From Doryteuthis pealeii (taxonomy: Eukaryota > Mollusca > Cephalopoda > Myopsida > Loliginidae): a stretch of DNA of 64,000 nucleotides. Shown here in pieces: positions 11,539-21,120 of the stretch. The translations under genes and the position numbers were made by a program. The stretch is from the NCBI GenBank assembly GCA_023376005.1, contig CM042148.1:67387501-67451500 (forward strand), in the 5' to 3' direction. How positions within the stretch are numbered: position 1 is the first letter of the stretch; the number at the start of each line of letters is the position of its first letter. A model generated the notes under the pieces. The model did not search any database and was not told where the DNA came from. It saw only the letters and a list, made by a program, of their open reading frames with translations.

Positions 11539-12154
11539 CTTCACATAAATTAGAAGAATTTGGCAAAGAAACTTCTGAGTCTGTTGAATTCTTCTCTAAA
11601 TTTCCATTACATTGTTTATTACACTTTCAGTTCATTCATACCGACAAGCACAGTTTTCCTTTTTCCTGATAAACTAATTCATAGTAGGTATGTGGAGTGA
11701 AGGAGGGTATGTTAGAGAAAATAGATATACCAAGAAACAAAAATTTAAATGTATACCTTTATTGTGTAAAAATTTAATTAGATTTGATCAAGATATAAAA
11801 ACGTTATGAATTTTTTTAAAAATAGTTCACATATACATGGTCCACTCTGTGTGTGTGTGTGTGTGTGTAAAGTTATAGATAATTTCCACATGTTTTCAGA
11901 TTCATTTCCATTTATTCCTAACATATATATAAATTCAGGTAGCTTATTAAAAATTCATACAACCTGAATTTTTATTAAGTTTTTCATATTATCCCTAAAG
12001 ATTATTATCCTTTGATGTTAGATTTGTCAATCAATATCTAATGTCTTTTTTGTTTTGTTTTAAATGCTTTAAATGTTTTTTTTTGTTGATATGTCTACTT
12101 GAAATTAAATATTAAAATTGTAATACAAAAACCTTTCTTCTACTCACACTCATG
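11539..12154. other. AT-rich intron sequence
   Basis: Contains a short (TG)n tract near 11850-11868. Nothing else recognised. Confidence 0.55.
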
Positions 12155-12160
12155 ATATTT

Positions 12161-12414
12161 GATTTATCGGACCATATTACCTTTAGGCACCCCTTTTTGA
12201 TCTCTATTAAGAAAGGACATGTTTTTCATTTACACTGTCAATATCTGGTTGTTTTTTAGGGGTTAGGGTTAGGGGTTAGGTTTATAATTTAAGAAAAAAA
12301 AATCTAAAATTTGTCTGTTAAAACAACCGGATATTGACGGTGTAAATGAAAAACATGTCCTTTCTTAATCGAGATCAAAAAGGGGTGCCTAAAGGTCATA
12401 TGGCCCGATTAATC
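12161..12414. mobile_element. Foldback MITE with telomere-like core
   Basis: Two arms of about 120 bp are near-perfect inverted repeats (outer ends GATTTATCGGACCATAT and GATTAATCGGGCCATAT). They flank a core that reads GGGGTTAGGGTTAGGGGTTAGG (12259-12280). ATATTT occurs on both sides (12155-12160 and 12415-12420) as a possible target duplication. It has no coding potential and sits 290 bp upstream of exon 1. Confidence 0.8.
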
Positions 12415-12703
12415 ATATTTATTACATTAATTTTTTCACATTTTTGTTTGCCCATTAATGCTTTTGATTATCAGCATTATTTTAAACTTGTTAAAAAAAA
12501 CTTTTTTTTTTAATTTAAATTATTTTTTATTAGTAAAACCTACTTCAATACTTTACATAAGAATAAGTTCATTTTGTTTTAATTTAAACAGTAAAGGTTT
12601 AAAAATTTCTATCTTATATTAAAATTTTTTCCTGAAAGTCAGCTCTTATTAATAATCAATTACATGTTACTTTAACCATATATATTTTTTTTTTTTTTTA
12701 AAG

Positions 12704-12877
12704 GTGGCTCAATTATCCAAATTTCGAGAAGGAGGCGGTCTTGGGATCAGTTTGGAAGGAACTGTTGATGTAGAAAATGGTGTTGAAGTGAGGCCACATC
12801 ACTATATTCGATCAATACTTCCAGATGGTCCAGTAGGAGTCAGTGGACAGCTGATTAGCGGTGATGAACTTTTGGAG
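12704..12877 (+). CDS. MPDZ: MPDZ-like exon 1 of window: PDZ4, first two thirds
   Basis: The acceptor is a poly(T) tract ending TAAAG, the donor is GTAAGC, and both ends are phase 0 (58 codons). The frame has the carboxylate-binding loop GLGI (residues 12-15), an invertebrate-style long beta2-beta3 loop, then HYIRSILPDGPVG and GDELLE. It stops just before the VNG turn, which is on exon 2. The preceding exon is not in the window, so the frame has no start codon here. Confidence 0.9.
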
Positions 12878-12944
12878 GTAAGCTATATATTAAATTTTCA
12901 GAAACTCTATTTTAATTTTTGGAATAAAATTACTTTTATATAAT

Positions 12945-13375
12945 TGTTACATAATCTATGCATAGATTATTGTCAACCCCCTGTATTTCTGAAGGGATGG
13001 CCCCTTTTCATATCACGGGCGGGACTTTCCATGGAATATTACAGAAAGCCCGCGAAATACGTGAAGTCACGTGGGACCTGGTTGGCTCTCAGTTTCAGCT
13101 TGGATGTCAGGCAGATAAGGTCTTTCTGCCTTAGCTGAAGCTCACTGCACACGCGCGTTATGTTAGTTACATGAAATGTTTAGTTAAGTAAATAAAAGCT
13201 TAGATAAATAATATGGTTTTGTGGTTGATGAATGTCTTGGCAACAAGACTGATCTAGAAGAAGAAATGAATTAAGTGCGACCGACCACTAAGACGAAGTC
13301 CAGACGCTAGAAGATGAACGTAAGATACCAAAGATGAGCAGAAGAATAATAGAAGTAAAAGAAGAGTATACAACA
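12945..13375 (+). mobile_element. Solo LTR with 4-bp target duplication
   Basis: The 431-bp element starts TGTTACATAATC and ends GTATACAACA, flanked by TAAT (12941-12944 and 13376-13379). It is GC-richer than the intron and has an AATAAA near 13190. No internal region is attached. A diverged reverse copy is at 17872-18350. It lies only 68 bp downstream of exon 1. Confidence 0.75.
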
Positions 13376-13652
13376 TAATCTATAACTTTGCCAATAACAT
13401 CTATAAACAGGATTGTTATTAGAATCAAATATTATTTGTGAATATGTATGAGAATTTGTGCATGTGTTTTAGAGGTTTAAAATTTTTCATCTTGTTATGA
13501 GTGCATTTACGTTACTTGAATGTATTAAAGTGAATAGCAAAAAAATTTAAAAGATAGATTATATATGCAAAATAATTAGATGACATTAAATAAAAATGTC
13601 TGATACTTGTCAGCTTTTTTTTTTTTTTTAAATTTTATTATACATCATATCT

Positions 13653-13971
13653 AGGAGACTCAATCTGTGGACTCACCCTCGAAGACAGAATGTCTAATGC
13701 TGACCTTTTCACCATATGTAACATTGACGGAATGGAGAGCTTCCTCATAAAATCACAATTGCACTGGGCTGGTCATATTTTACGAATGCATGATGACAGA
13801 ATACCAAAGATTCTGTTGTATAGTCAGCTTGACGGTGGTAAAAGAAACTTGGGTCGACCATTGCTCAGATTTAAGGACAAGCTGAAAAGTAACCTCTCAG
13901 CTGCAAATATAGATTACGCTACTTTTGAGAGCACAGCACTCAATCGTAGAATGTGGAGGACTTTGTGTTAG
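13653..13971 (+). pseudogene. Non-LTR retrotransposon ORF2 C-terminal fragment
   Basis: An open frame of about 105 codons ends in a stop and an A-rich tail (13997-14013). It contains QLHWAGHILRMHDDRIPKIL, then LDGGKRNLGRPLLRFKDKLK, the classic carboxy-terminal region of LINE reverse transcriptases. It is intact at the protein level but lacks the catalytic domains, so it is a 5'-truncated insertion. Confidence 0.8.
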
Positions 13972-14015
13972 AATGATAGGCTAGTCAGAGGAAGTAAAAA
14001 AAAAAAAAAAAAAGT

Positions 14016-14226
14016 AAGGGGTGGCCAAAAGTTGGTATCAGCCAAACAGCGAGGGAGTCTATTCCCTAGCGCTAGACCAAGGAGAAGGTTTTTTTAGTAT
14101 CTGAGGTGGAGTGCCACACCTATCATCAGCTACTCACTTTACTGCACAGATCCCTGTGCTACTCATATGCTGAGTTGGCGAGGGCCAGTATCGAACCAGA
14201 ACCTTAGACTGAGCTAAACTGGCCTA
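14016..14226 (-). mobile_element. SINE family A, reverse copy
   Basis: Starts at the A-tail of the LINE fragment with the reverse 3' end (GGGGTGGCC) and runs to the reverse head (CTGAGCTAAACTGGCC). It is missing part of the head between the B and A boxes. Confidence 0.8.
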
Positions 14227-14403
14227 AATAAACCATTTATAGAAAATGTGTCTCTGCTAAATCAATTATTGTCAACATTTCTGCGGCCTGGTTGCTCCTA
14301 ACTAGTTTACCAATTCTCTTGGATTGCCAGTGCAAAGAGAAGCAATTTCCATTGCTTCCTATTAGATCATGTAACCTTCTTGAGAACCACTATCACCAAG
14401 GTT

Positions 14404-14597
14404 GGCAAACGTATCATCACTGTATATTGGCAAACGTATCATCACTGTATATTGGCAAACGTATCATCACTGTATATTGGCAAACGTATCATCAGTGCAT
14501 ATTGGCAAACGTAACATCAGTGCATATTGGCAAACGTAACATCAGTGCATATTGGCAAACGTAACATCACTGTATATTGGCAAATGTAACATCACTA
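14404..14597. repeat. 25-bp minisatellite, 7-8 units
   Basis: The unit GGCAAACGTATCATCACTGT plus ATATT is repeated with two variants (TATC/AACATC and CACTGTAT/CAGTGCAT). Variants are grouped along the array. Three frames are open across part of it, giving a meaningless repetitive open frame. Confidence 0.95.
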
Positions 14598-14599
14598 AG

Positions 14600-15480
14600 A
14601 TTTGGAATGGTAATGGCATACCTTTCTTTCCTTGCTTCTTGATAATTCTGTTTACTTGTTTGATAGATTCCACTTTGTTATCTTTGAGATAACTGGTCAG
14701 ATTACTTCCATCAAAATACAAATCAGTCTCTGTTTGTGTTGCCTGCCAATTTAGTTTACTAATTAGCTGTCTAACACATATAACATCTTTGTGGCTGAGA
14801 TCCTCTTTGCTGTGTCTATTGCTTCTAAGTACAATCTGCCTTTATTCATTTTTACATACAATTACTTTATTACTGATTTGCTTCACATAAAAACCAATAT
14901 AACAAAACTTCAATGGTTATTTCCTATAACTCCAACCTAAAAAAGGGGAACCACTCTGAATGAATTTTATAAATTATTTATTTATTTATTGATCTACTAG
15001 GAAAAAAGAAGTTAGGGTTAGGGTTTAGAGTTAGTTTAATGGGAAAATAATGGGTAGATTAATTAACTGATAAAATTCATTCAGAGTGGTTCCTCTTTTT
15101 TTATGTTGGAGTTATAGGAAATAACCACTTCAATGATCTGACAACAAATTTAAACTTTTTATCAATAACAATCCTCAAAAATAATCCACATGGGTTGAAA
15201 AAGGTTACCATGTCATTTTCCATCGCAGTAACATGAAAAAATTGCTTGATCACATTTAGACACTTCGGTACAAAGGACTTATCACTAATAATGTTTTCCA
15301 ATCACTTTTATTATTGACAAGTTTATACTTAATTCTTTGTCCCAGCTTAGGTAAATCTTAAATACTCTGAGCAGACTTTGTTGATCATTCATTCTAGGTG
15401 TAATAACACTAGAATTGTCACTTGGCATTAAGTCATTTTCCATTGTGTTGTGTATGATATCAGCATGTACCACATCAGTG
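14600..15480 (-). pseudogene. Ty1/copia-like reverse transcriptase fossil (split by MITE)
   Basis: Minus strand at about 14600-14830 reads RQLISKLNWQATQTETDLYF, then SIKQVNRIIKKQGKK. This matches the RT/RNase H junction of copia-type Pol (RxLIGxLNWxxxxTRPDxxF family motif). Upstream pieces at 15140-15290 (VTFFNPCGLFLRIVIDKK) and 15290-15480 fit earlier RT and post-integrase linker. A hAT-type MITE at 14915-15126 with an 8-bp duplication splits it. It has many stops. It is part of one long fossil extending to about 19100. Confidence 0.65.
14915..15126. mobile_element. hAT-type MITE with 8-bp TSD and telomere-like core
   Basis: The inverted ends are GGTTATTTCCTATAACTCCAA and their complement. 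They are flanked by ACTTCAAT (14907-14914 and 15127-15134), an 8-bp duplication typical of hAT elements. The centre holds AGTTAGGGTTAGGGTTTAGA. The arms also carry an inner inverted pair (GGAACCACTCTGAATGAATT). Confidence 0.85.
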
Positions 15481-15621
15481 ATGTCGGACGTTGATTGATT
15501 GATGTGGCTTGACCAGTATAACAGTCAGCAAAGATACACCCTAACATATGTTCCTCCCTGTTTCACCAGCGTCTGCTTTAAATTTAGCCATCAGTCCAAA
15601 GTGCGATAGTACCTGTTTGCG

Positions 15622-15640
<19 letters not shown>
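15481..15640 (-). pseudogene. Copia-like fossil: post-integrase region
   Basis: The minus strand carries weakly preserved sequence between integrase and RT, with YVRVYLC in one frame and RRKQVLSHFG upstream. I place it by order and faint resemblance to the region after integrase. It is interrupted at 15628-15656 by a (TA)n tract. Confidence 0.4.
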
Positions 15641-15666
<26 letters not shown>

Positions 15667-15958
15667 TACATACACACCAATCTCTCTGCTAGAGTAGGAT
15701 GTGACATAAGGTCAATTTATTAAGCAGAGTTTAACAAGTTTGATTTGAGTTTTCCTTCTCCTAGACTGGTTACCTAGCCATGGTTAAAGAGCCCAGTCTG
15801 CCCCTACTATTCACCCATAGTTAGAGGGAGAATATCTGGATTCATACCTTTTCCAAGAGTATTAGCGCTATGTGAAATGCAAACAGCCTCTCTTCTAGGA
15901 TATGAACTCGGGTTGTCGACTCCATTTCCTACGACTCTAACCATTACACCACACATCT
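15628..15958 (-). mobile_element. SINE family C, subfamily with alternative 3' tail, ending in (TA)n
   Basis: The head is at about 15900-15958. The body includes the shared core in reverse. The 3' side has GTGACATAAGGTCAATTTAT instead of the tail seen at 19430-19650, followed by mixed CA/TA and (TA)n at 15628-15656. The same alternative tail is at 27336-27420. Confidence 0.75.
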
Positions 15959-16159
15959 CATATATTGGTTTAATAGATATGTTTAAAAATTATTCGTATT
16001 TAAAAGGACCTTGTGCAAAAGATAAGAAAAACTTAATACACAACAACAAAAGATGTAGATATGAATGTAAACATGTAAACACACCCATTTCATTGATTCA
16101 TTCTTTCTTTAGTAAACAAGGTTGCCATTATATAAACAAACTGGAGGCTTGATATTCAA

Positions 16160-16325
16160 AACCATAGGAATGTGGGGGTACCTACTAAACAATACCAACT
16201 ATAACCATTCACATTGTGTGATGTATTCTTTGCGCTAATAGCCCATCCAAGTGCAACATCAAAATTATATTGAACATCAGTCATTGTTTCTGTCACCACA
16301 TCCTCAGGAATAGCATTAAATAAAG
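16160..16325 (-). pseudogene. Copia-like fossil: integrase C-terminal part
   Basis: The minus strand reads NFDVALGWAISAKNTSHNVN, then GYSWYCLVGTPTF. This matches the end of the retroelement integrase core (xxLxWAxxAKNxLxNxxGxSPxQLVxGxNPxxP). It lies between the gag/protease pieces (higher coordinates) and RT (lower), the Ty1/copia order. Confidence 0.65.
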
Positions 16326-16342
16326 CAATTTATGACTTTTTA

Positions 16343-16557
16343 AAACCACAAGGTTCCTAGTTCGATACTGGCCCTCGCCAACTCAGCGTATGAGTAGCAC
16401 AGCATTCTGTGCGGTAAAGTAGGGAGCTGATGGTAGGTGTGGTGCTCCACCTCAGACGCTAAAAAATAATCTCCTTGGTCTAGCACTAGTGAAAAGGGTA
16501 TAGACTCCCTCGCTACATGGCTGATACCGATATTAGGCCGCCCCGACGACTTACTTT
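16343..16557 (+). mobile_element. SINE family A, 5'-truncated
   Basis: Begins within the head at AAAACCACAAGGTTCCTAG and keeps the B box and full body to CGACGACTTAC. Confidence 0.85.
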
Positions 16558-16639
16558 TTACTTATATCCATTACAACCTGCTCATTGAAATGTTACCAAA
16601 GATAACCCGTTTTTAACCTTTTTGTGGCACATGTAGATT

Positions 16640-16900
16640 GAAACACCTCTAGAATACAAAGAGACTTTTAGAAGGAGGAATACAAACCTCAAGACCGTGT
16701 TTGAATACAAACTCTTCAGTATCGTTGAGGTAATAATTGGAAAAGTTATTTATTTTCAAATTGAAATGTTTGTTAATGAGTAAGGTTAAAGCATTATGTT
16801 TAGCTTGAATAACCTTGTTGGTTTTCTTGTCTAAGGAAGCCATGTACTGACATAGGCATATGGTATCGAAGAAAGATAAAAAGTTCAATTCATTTTGCCA
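16640..16900 (-). pseudogene. Possible Penelope-like/RT element N-terminal fragment
   Basis: The minus-strand open frame contains NNFSNYYLNDTEEFVFKHGL, then EVCIPPSK. This resembles the LSxxxLTDxExxVLxxGLxFxxPP motif found N-terminal to RT in Penelope-like and related retroelements. Only about 80 codons remain. Confidence 0.5.
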
Positions 16901-17291
16901 AAGTTGTCTTTCCTCCCTTAGACACTATTACACAATTACTGGCAACTTTGGCGAAACGAAAAGGAACTTTTTCTTATACCAGTATCCCTTGCCATTTTAC
17001 TACTTAGATGACTGAATTGCTTATATTGTTTTTAAAAATGTTCACTTTCTCCAATTGGTTTTTATTCTGAATTTGCTTCTTGATAAACAATACATCAGCA
17101 CTACTACCATCTGTAGGCAATGGTTTAGTTATGGGTATATTAGTAATGATCTGATTGAGTTGTATTCAGCACAAAGTGGCACAAAATTTACTTTTCATTT
17201 TAAAAATTGAACAACTTTTGAATTAAAAAAAAAACCAATAAATTAAGCAAGTTTTTCTTTTAATTATATTTATTTTGACACTTGGAAATTT

Positions 17292-17346
17292 TGTCATTAA
17301 ATGACCCACCGAGGTTGATATGCCATAAAACAAAACAAACCAAACC
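17292..17346 (+). mobile_element. SINE family B/F 3' tail fragment
   Basis: Just the shared tail: GTCATTAAATGACCCACC, GGTTGATATGCC and ACAAACCAAACC. Confidence 0.8.
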
Positions 17347-17349
17347 ACT

Positions 17350-17868
17350 TGGAAATTACTTTGGACTAATTGTGGTGTATAATAATAATATCTCTCAAAT
17401 TCTCTTCATTTTCTACTCATAGTGACTTTAACACCACCTTGTATTTATACTTACAAAGGAAACTGTCAATTTCAACAATGCAATCAATGTTTCCATTAAA
17501 TAGTTATACTACTTAACACCAACAACTGTTCTAGTTGTTCCTGATTTTAGCATAACTGCTCCAGTAGTCTTCCATAGAAAACAAAATCATTTAAAAAAAT
17601 TTTATCACAATCTTTGGCCCAATGGTATATAGATCTGAAATATACATCTCAAGTGAAGCATCACCTCTGGGATGATTTACCCTCTTACTAGATCCCTAAT
17701 TTTGCTAACTTCTACTACCATAGAAGGATCTAGCATACCTTCTTCTGCTTCTTGCCAATATTCACCAGGATGATGTCTTGAAAACCAATTGCCTTAATAG
17801 TTTTTTTATCACCTACTTTGGATTACATTTTCAGAATAAGTAATAACAGTGATGTATAAAATCATTCA
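17350..17868 (-). pseudogene. Copia-like fossil: zinc-knuckle remnant and protease
   Basis: The minus strand at about 17535-17590 reads TGAVMLKSGTTRTVVGVK, a retroviral-type protease motif in which the catalytic Asp of DSG is replaced by Lys. Upstream at about 17610-17660, IYHWAKDCDK is the likely end of a gag zinc knuckle. Stops are frequent. It joins in order with the gag fragment on the far side of the solo LTR at 17872-18350. Confidence 0.55.
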
Positions 17869-17871
17869 AAG

Positions 17872-18350
17872 TGTTGTATACCCTTTCTTACTTCTTACTT
17901 CTGGTCATATTTTCTTCTGGCCGGCTTTGTTCTTCTATCATCTTCTATCTTCTAACATCTTGCGTCTGGTCTGAATTTCGTGGGGGACTTCGGTCTGGTT
18001 TTCTATTAGGGATTTCTCCTTATCAGAAGCCCTGTGTCATTGTTAATTTTTAGGTAATAAACACAAGACTTCGATTTACATTGATGTTACTTTATTTCCA
18101 ATCCCAACCCAGACATCTGCGCAGATCGACTTACCTACGATCGGCTTCTAACTTCTAACTGACTTTGCTTACTATCCTTAAACGGAACAGGGTTTCTGTG
18201 CCTTCCGGTTCTCACAATTCATCTCCGGAAGGCAAGGTGAGAGTGAGGTCAAGCACCGCCACTCACTCTCAAGGCCATCAGCTGCACTAATCGCCATTAT
18301 GATTTCTACACTATTGCCATAAATATTAGGTATCCAATAATTATGTAACA
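17872..18350 (-). mobile_element. Solo LTR with 4-bp target duplication, same family as 12945-13375
   Basis: The plus strand starts TGTTGTATAC and ends ATTATGTAACA, the reverse complement of the termini at 12945-13375. It is flanked by AAAG (17868-17871 and 18351-18354). The internal stretch with CATCTTGCGTCTGGTCTGA resembles the reverse of the other copy. It is inserted into the older copia-like fossil. Confidence 0.75.
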
Positions 18351-18354
18351 AAAG

Positions 18355-19110
18355 CAGTAAATCCAGGACATTTGTATCCAGTCATAAATTTTAGTTTTTG
18401 TACCATTATAATGAGATTCAACTCTGAAACTGTTGCTTTGAGGAGCTTATTATTGTCCACTGTAAGATTTGCCCTCTTAAATGTTCTATATGCCAAGTCA
18501 GGTCCAGGAAATGATATCTTGTGATTATTTAGTTTAGCAGTCATTCTCTTAGATTCTTTGAAGTAGTCCACTACATATCATATGGTTCCACATATCTCTA
18601 GCTTGTCATGTACAATGAATGCAGACAAATTACCATCTTTAAAAAATAAGTCAAGCTTAGCATGATCATCAGGGTTCATCTCCAGAATAGCTTCTTTAGC
18701 CTTTCTGGTTAATGATAAGAATACTGTAGGAGCTCTCTCTTCAGGTGTGATGTTTCTAGCACATTCCAGAATTTAATTTCTTTACACTAAACTTTATAGT
18801 TCTCAAATTCAAGAGATGTGGAAGCTAGGAAATTCTTCAAATCCATCTTGCTTAATTATAGTTTTCTCCCAGTTGTTATTTTTGTAGATCATCAACAGTC
18901 TTTTAATTTCCAATCAATTACAATTACTAATATAACAATGAGATTTAGTTCTGATTGGCCAATCACCATCATTACAACTGCATATAAATTAGCTGCCAGT
19001 GCCAGTTGTTCTGGTAAATTCCAAAAAGGCTCATACTTAACGTGATGTAGTTGGATATATCATCAATGATGTTCTTTAGTTCATTGGAGGTTTTGGGTCT
19101 TTTCACCATC
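18355..19110 (-). pseudogene. Copia-like fossil: gag fragment
   Basis: The minus strand reads EERAPTVFLSLTRKAKEAIL, later SFPGPDLAYRTFKRANLTVD and LLKATVSELNL. This is a gag-like order I know from invertebrate LTR elements (VFLSLTGKAREAxLE ... LAYRxLKxANL ... ARATxxEL). It has one in-frame stop in the middle and a less clear N-terminal part up to about 19110. Confidence 0.6.
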
Positions 19111-19203
19111 ATACCCCCCCCCTCGCTGAAGTGATCTGTCCGAATTTATCATGTCTCAGCATGCATCCTACATGACTGTTTGTCAGCACTTCCTACATTG
19201 CAC

Positions 19204-19205
<2 letters not shown>

Positions 19206-19241
<36 letters not shown>
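19206..19241. repeat. (TA)n microsatellite at SINE head
   Basis: Uninterrupted TA tract abutting the head of the family C SINE. Confidence 0.95.
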
Positions 19242-19244
<3 letters not shown>

Positions 19245-19643
19245 GAGGCGTGGGCTAGTGGTTAGAGTCGTGGGAAATGGACTCGTCGATTTGAGTTCAA
19301 TTCCTAGACGAAGCTGTTGGCATTTCACAAAGCGCTAATACCCTTGGGAAAGGTATGAATCCATATATTCTCCCTCCAGCTAAGGGTTAAATAGTAGGGC
19401 AGACTGGGCCCTTCAACCTTGGGTAGGTAACCAGTCTAGGAGAGGGATAACTCTGAATTCAAAATTCCTGAGGTCGGTCGTTGATTGGGTTTGTGGCAAC
19501 CCTTGATGCACCAATTCTTTCCTATCGACTGGCCAAAAAGTGTGGATGGTCCAACAAGCTTCACCACTATAAACAAATCACTGTGTGGGTGTTCATTGTG
19601 TGTGAACCCTTATGCGTCGAAAATCGACGAGAGAGTCCATAAT

Positions 19644-19650
<7 letters not shown>
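19242..19650 (+). mobile_element. tRNA-headed SINE, family C, full length
   Basis: About 409 bp. The tRNA-like head has A-box-like GGGCTAGTGGTTAGAG (about 19250-19266) and B-box-like GAGTTCAATTCC (about 19294-19305). The central core (19336-19394) is shared with family F. The long 3' part ends CGAGAGAGTCCATAATAAC. It is bracketed by (TA)n on both sides. Confidence 0.85.

Positions 19651-19685
<35 letters not shown>
19650..19685. repeat. (TA)n microsatellite at SINE tail
   Basis: TA tract directly after the family C 3' end. Confidence 0.95.
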
Positions 19686-19690
<5 letters not shown>

Positions 19691-19780
19691 TAATCAAGGG
19701 GTCACTACCATGTAAACATGTAGCATAAGTAGTTTATCCAAAAGGGCTCAATATATCCAGTAAAATATAGAGCATTAATA

Positions 19781-19883
19781 GTTGTAGAAAAGTTATTTCC
19801 ATTAGCCACATAGATTTACTTAGTTCCCCTGAAGACGGTGTACTAAGAGCACCGAAACCACAGTAGGGAAATAACTTTTCTAC

Positions 19884-19919
<36 letters not shown>
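19781..19919. repeat. Inverted 20-bp arms around a hairpin-rich segment, then (TA)n
   Basis: GTTGTAGAAAAGTTATTTCC at 19781-19800 is repeated inverted at 19867-19886. Between them CTGAAGACGGTG...CACCGAAAC can form a short hairpin of the kind seen at the ends of Penelope-like elements. (TA)n follows to 19919. The classification is a guess. Confidence 0.5.
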
Positions 19920-19920
<1 letters not shown>

Positions 19921-20194
19921 TAGTATTCCACCAATCAGAAAAAGGACTAGTCAATCATTGCACTCATAAATAATGATCAACTTGTTATATACATCTGCAT
20001 ATGTGCAATGATTTAATTACTTTTCATTAAGCATTTGTTGAACATTGACAATTGACATAGTGTATTGGGGAGAATATTCATTTTGTAAATGAGAGTGAGC
20101 GAGTTGTTACTTCTGAAAACTTGAATACAGATTAAAAAAAGATACCCTATTACCATAATTAGTAGTTTTAACTCAAGTGTTTATGTAACCTGAG

Positions 20195-20345
20195 CATGGC
20201 ACTAAACTACATCTGATGATAAGGCTCTAGTACTCGTTATGGGGTGTGTGGAGTACTCCTTCATTGCTATTACTCACAGGTCCACTCTGACCCTGAGTGG
20301 TAGTACTTGTTAAGATCCAATTTATGGGTTGAATTAGAACTGTTT
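20195..20345 (+). mobile_element. SINE family B body fragment
   Basis: Contains TCCACTCTGACCCTGAGTGG and the family's GGGTTGAAT motif. The matching 3' tail appears only after the 48-bp array, at 21078-21120. Confidence 0.7.
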
Positions 20346-20391
20346 AACTTTATTAAGGATTATTATTATTATTAGTTAGTTGAAATGATAC

Positions 20392-21003
20392 AACTGTGTG
20401 CAAATTATTTGTATTTGATAGGAATACTTGATATCACATAACTGTGTGCAAATTATTTGTATTAGATAGGAATACTTGATATCACATAACTGTGTGCAAA
20501 TTATTTGTATTAGATAGGAATACTTGATATCACGTAACTGTGTGCAAATTATTTGTATTAGATAGGAATACTTGATATCACATAACTGTGTGCAAATTAT
20601 TTGTATTAGATAGGAATACTTGATATCACGTAACTGTGTGCAAATTATTTGTATTAGATAGGAATACTTGATATCACATAACTGTGTGCAAGTTATTTGT
20701 ATTAGATAGGAATACTTGATATCACATAACTGTGTGCAAGTTATTTGTATTAGGAATACTTGATATCACATAACTGTGTGCAATTATTTGTATTAGATAG
20801 GAATACTTGATATCACATAACTGTGTACAAATTATTGTATTAGATAGGAATACTTGTAACTGTGTACAATTATTTGTATTAGATAGGAATACTTGATATC
20901 AATAACTGTGTACAAATTATTTGTATTAGATAGGAATACTTGATATCACATAACTGTGTACAAATTATTTGTATTAGATAGGATATCACATAACTGTGTG
21001 CAA
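20392..21003. repeat. 48-bp minisatellite, about 13 units
   Basis: The unit begins AACTGTGTGCAAATTATTTG and ends GAATACTTGATATCACAT. The left units are nearly identical and the right units vary and have deletions (about 20740-21000), so homogenisation is greatest on the left. It has no spacers, so it is not a CRISPR-like array. Confidence 0.97.
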
Positions 21004-21077
21004 AAAGGCAACCTCTTAAGAAACAACTACATTATAAATGTAAATATGAATGTACAATGAACAGTTTTCTTACCTCT

Positions 21078-21120
21078 AGGCATAAAATAACCCTAGATGG
21101 GTTGACATGCCTTTAAAATC
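21078..21120 (+). mobile_element. SINE family B 3' tail fragment
   Basis: ATGGGTTGACATGCCTTTAA resembles the family B tail and is separated from its probable body (20195-20345) by the minisatellite. Confidence 0.6.

Noticed and set aside
12259..12280. Interstitial telomere or chromosome fusion site
   Set aside because: Only three degenerate units, and they sit in the centre of a foldback element; similar cores are in other such elements.
1..12703. Further upstream exons of the MPDZ-like gene
   Set aside because: No splice-bounded frame with PDZ-like sequence seen; all recognisable coding-like stretches here belong to mobile elements.
19820..19865. Hammerhead ribozyme
   Set aside because: The conserved core has one extra base before stem II and no clear stem I/III; kept only as a low-interest observation.
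20392..21003. CRISPR-like array
   Set aside because: Direct head-to-tail units without spacers in a eukaryotic intron; it is a minisatellite.
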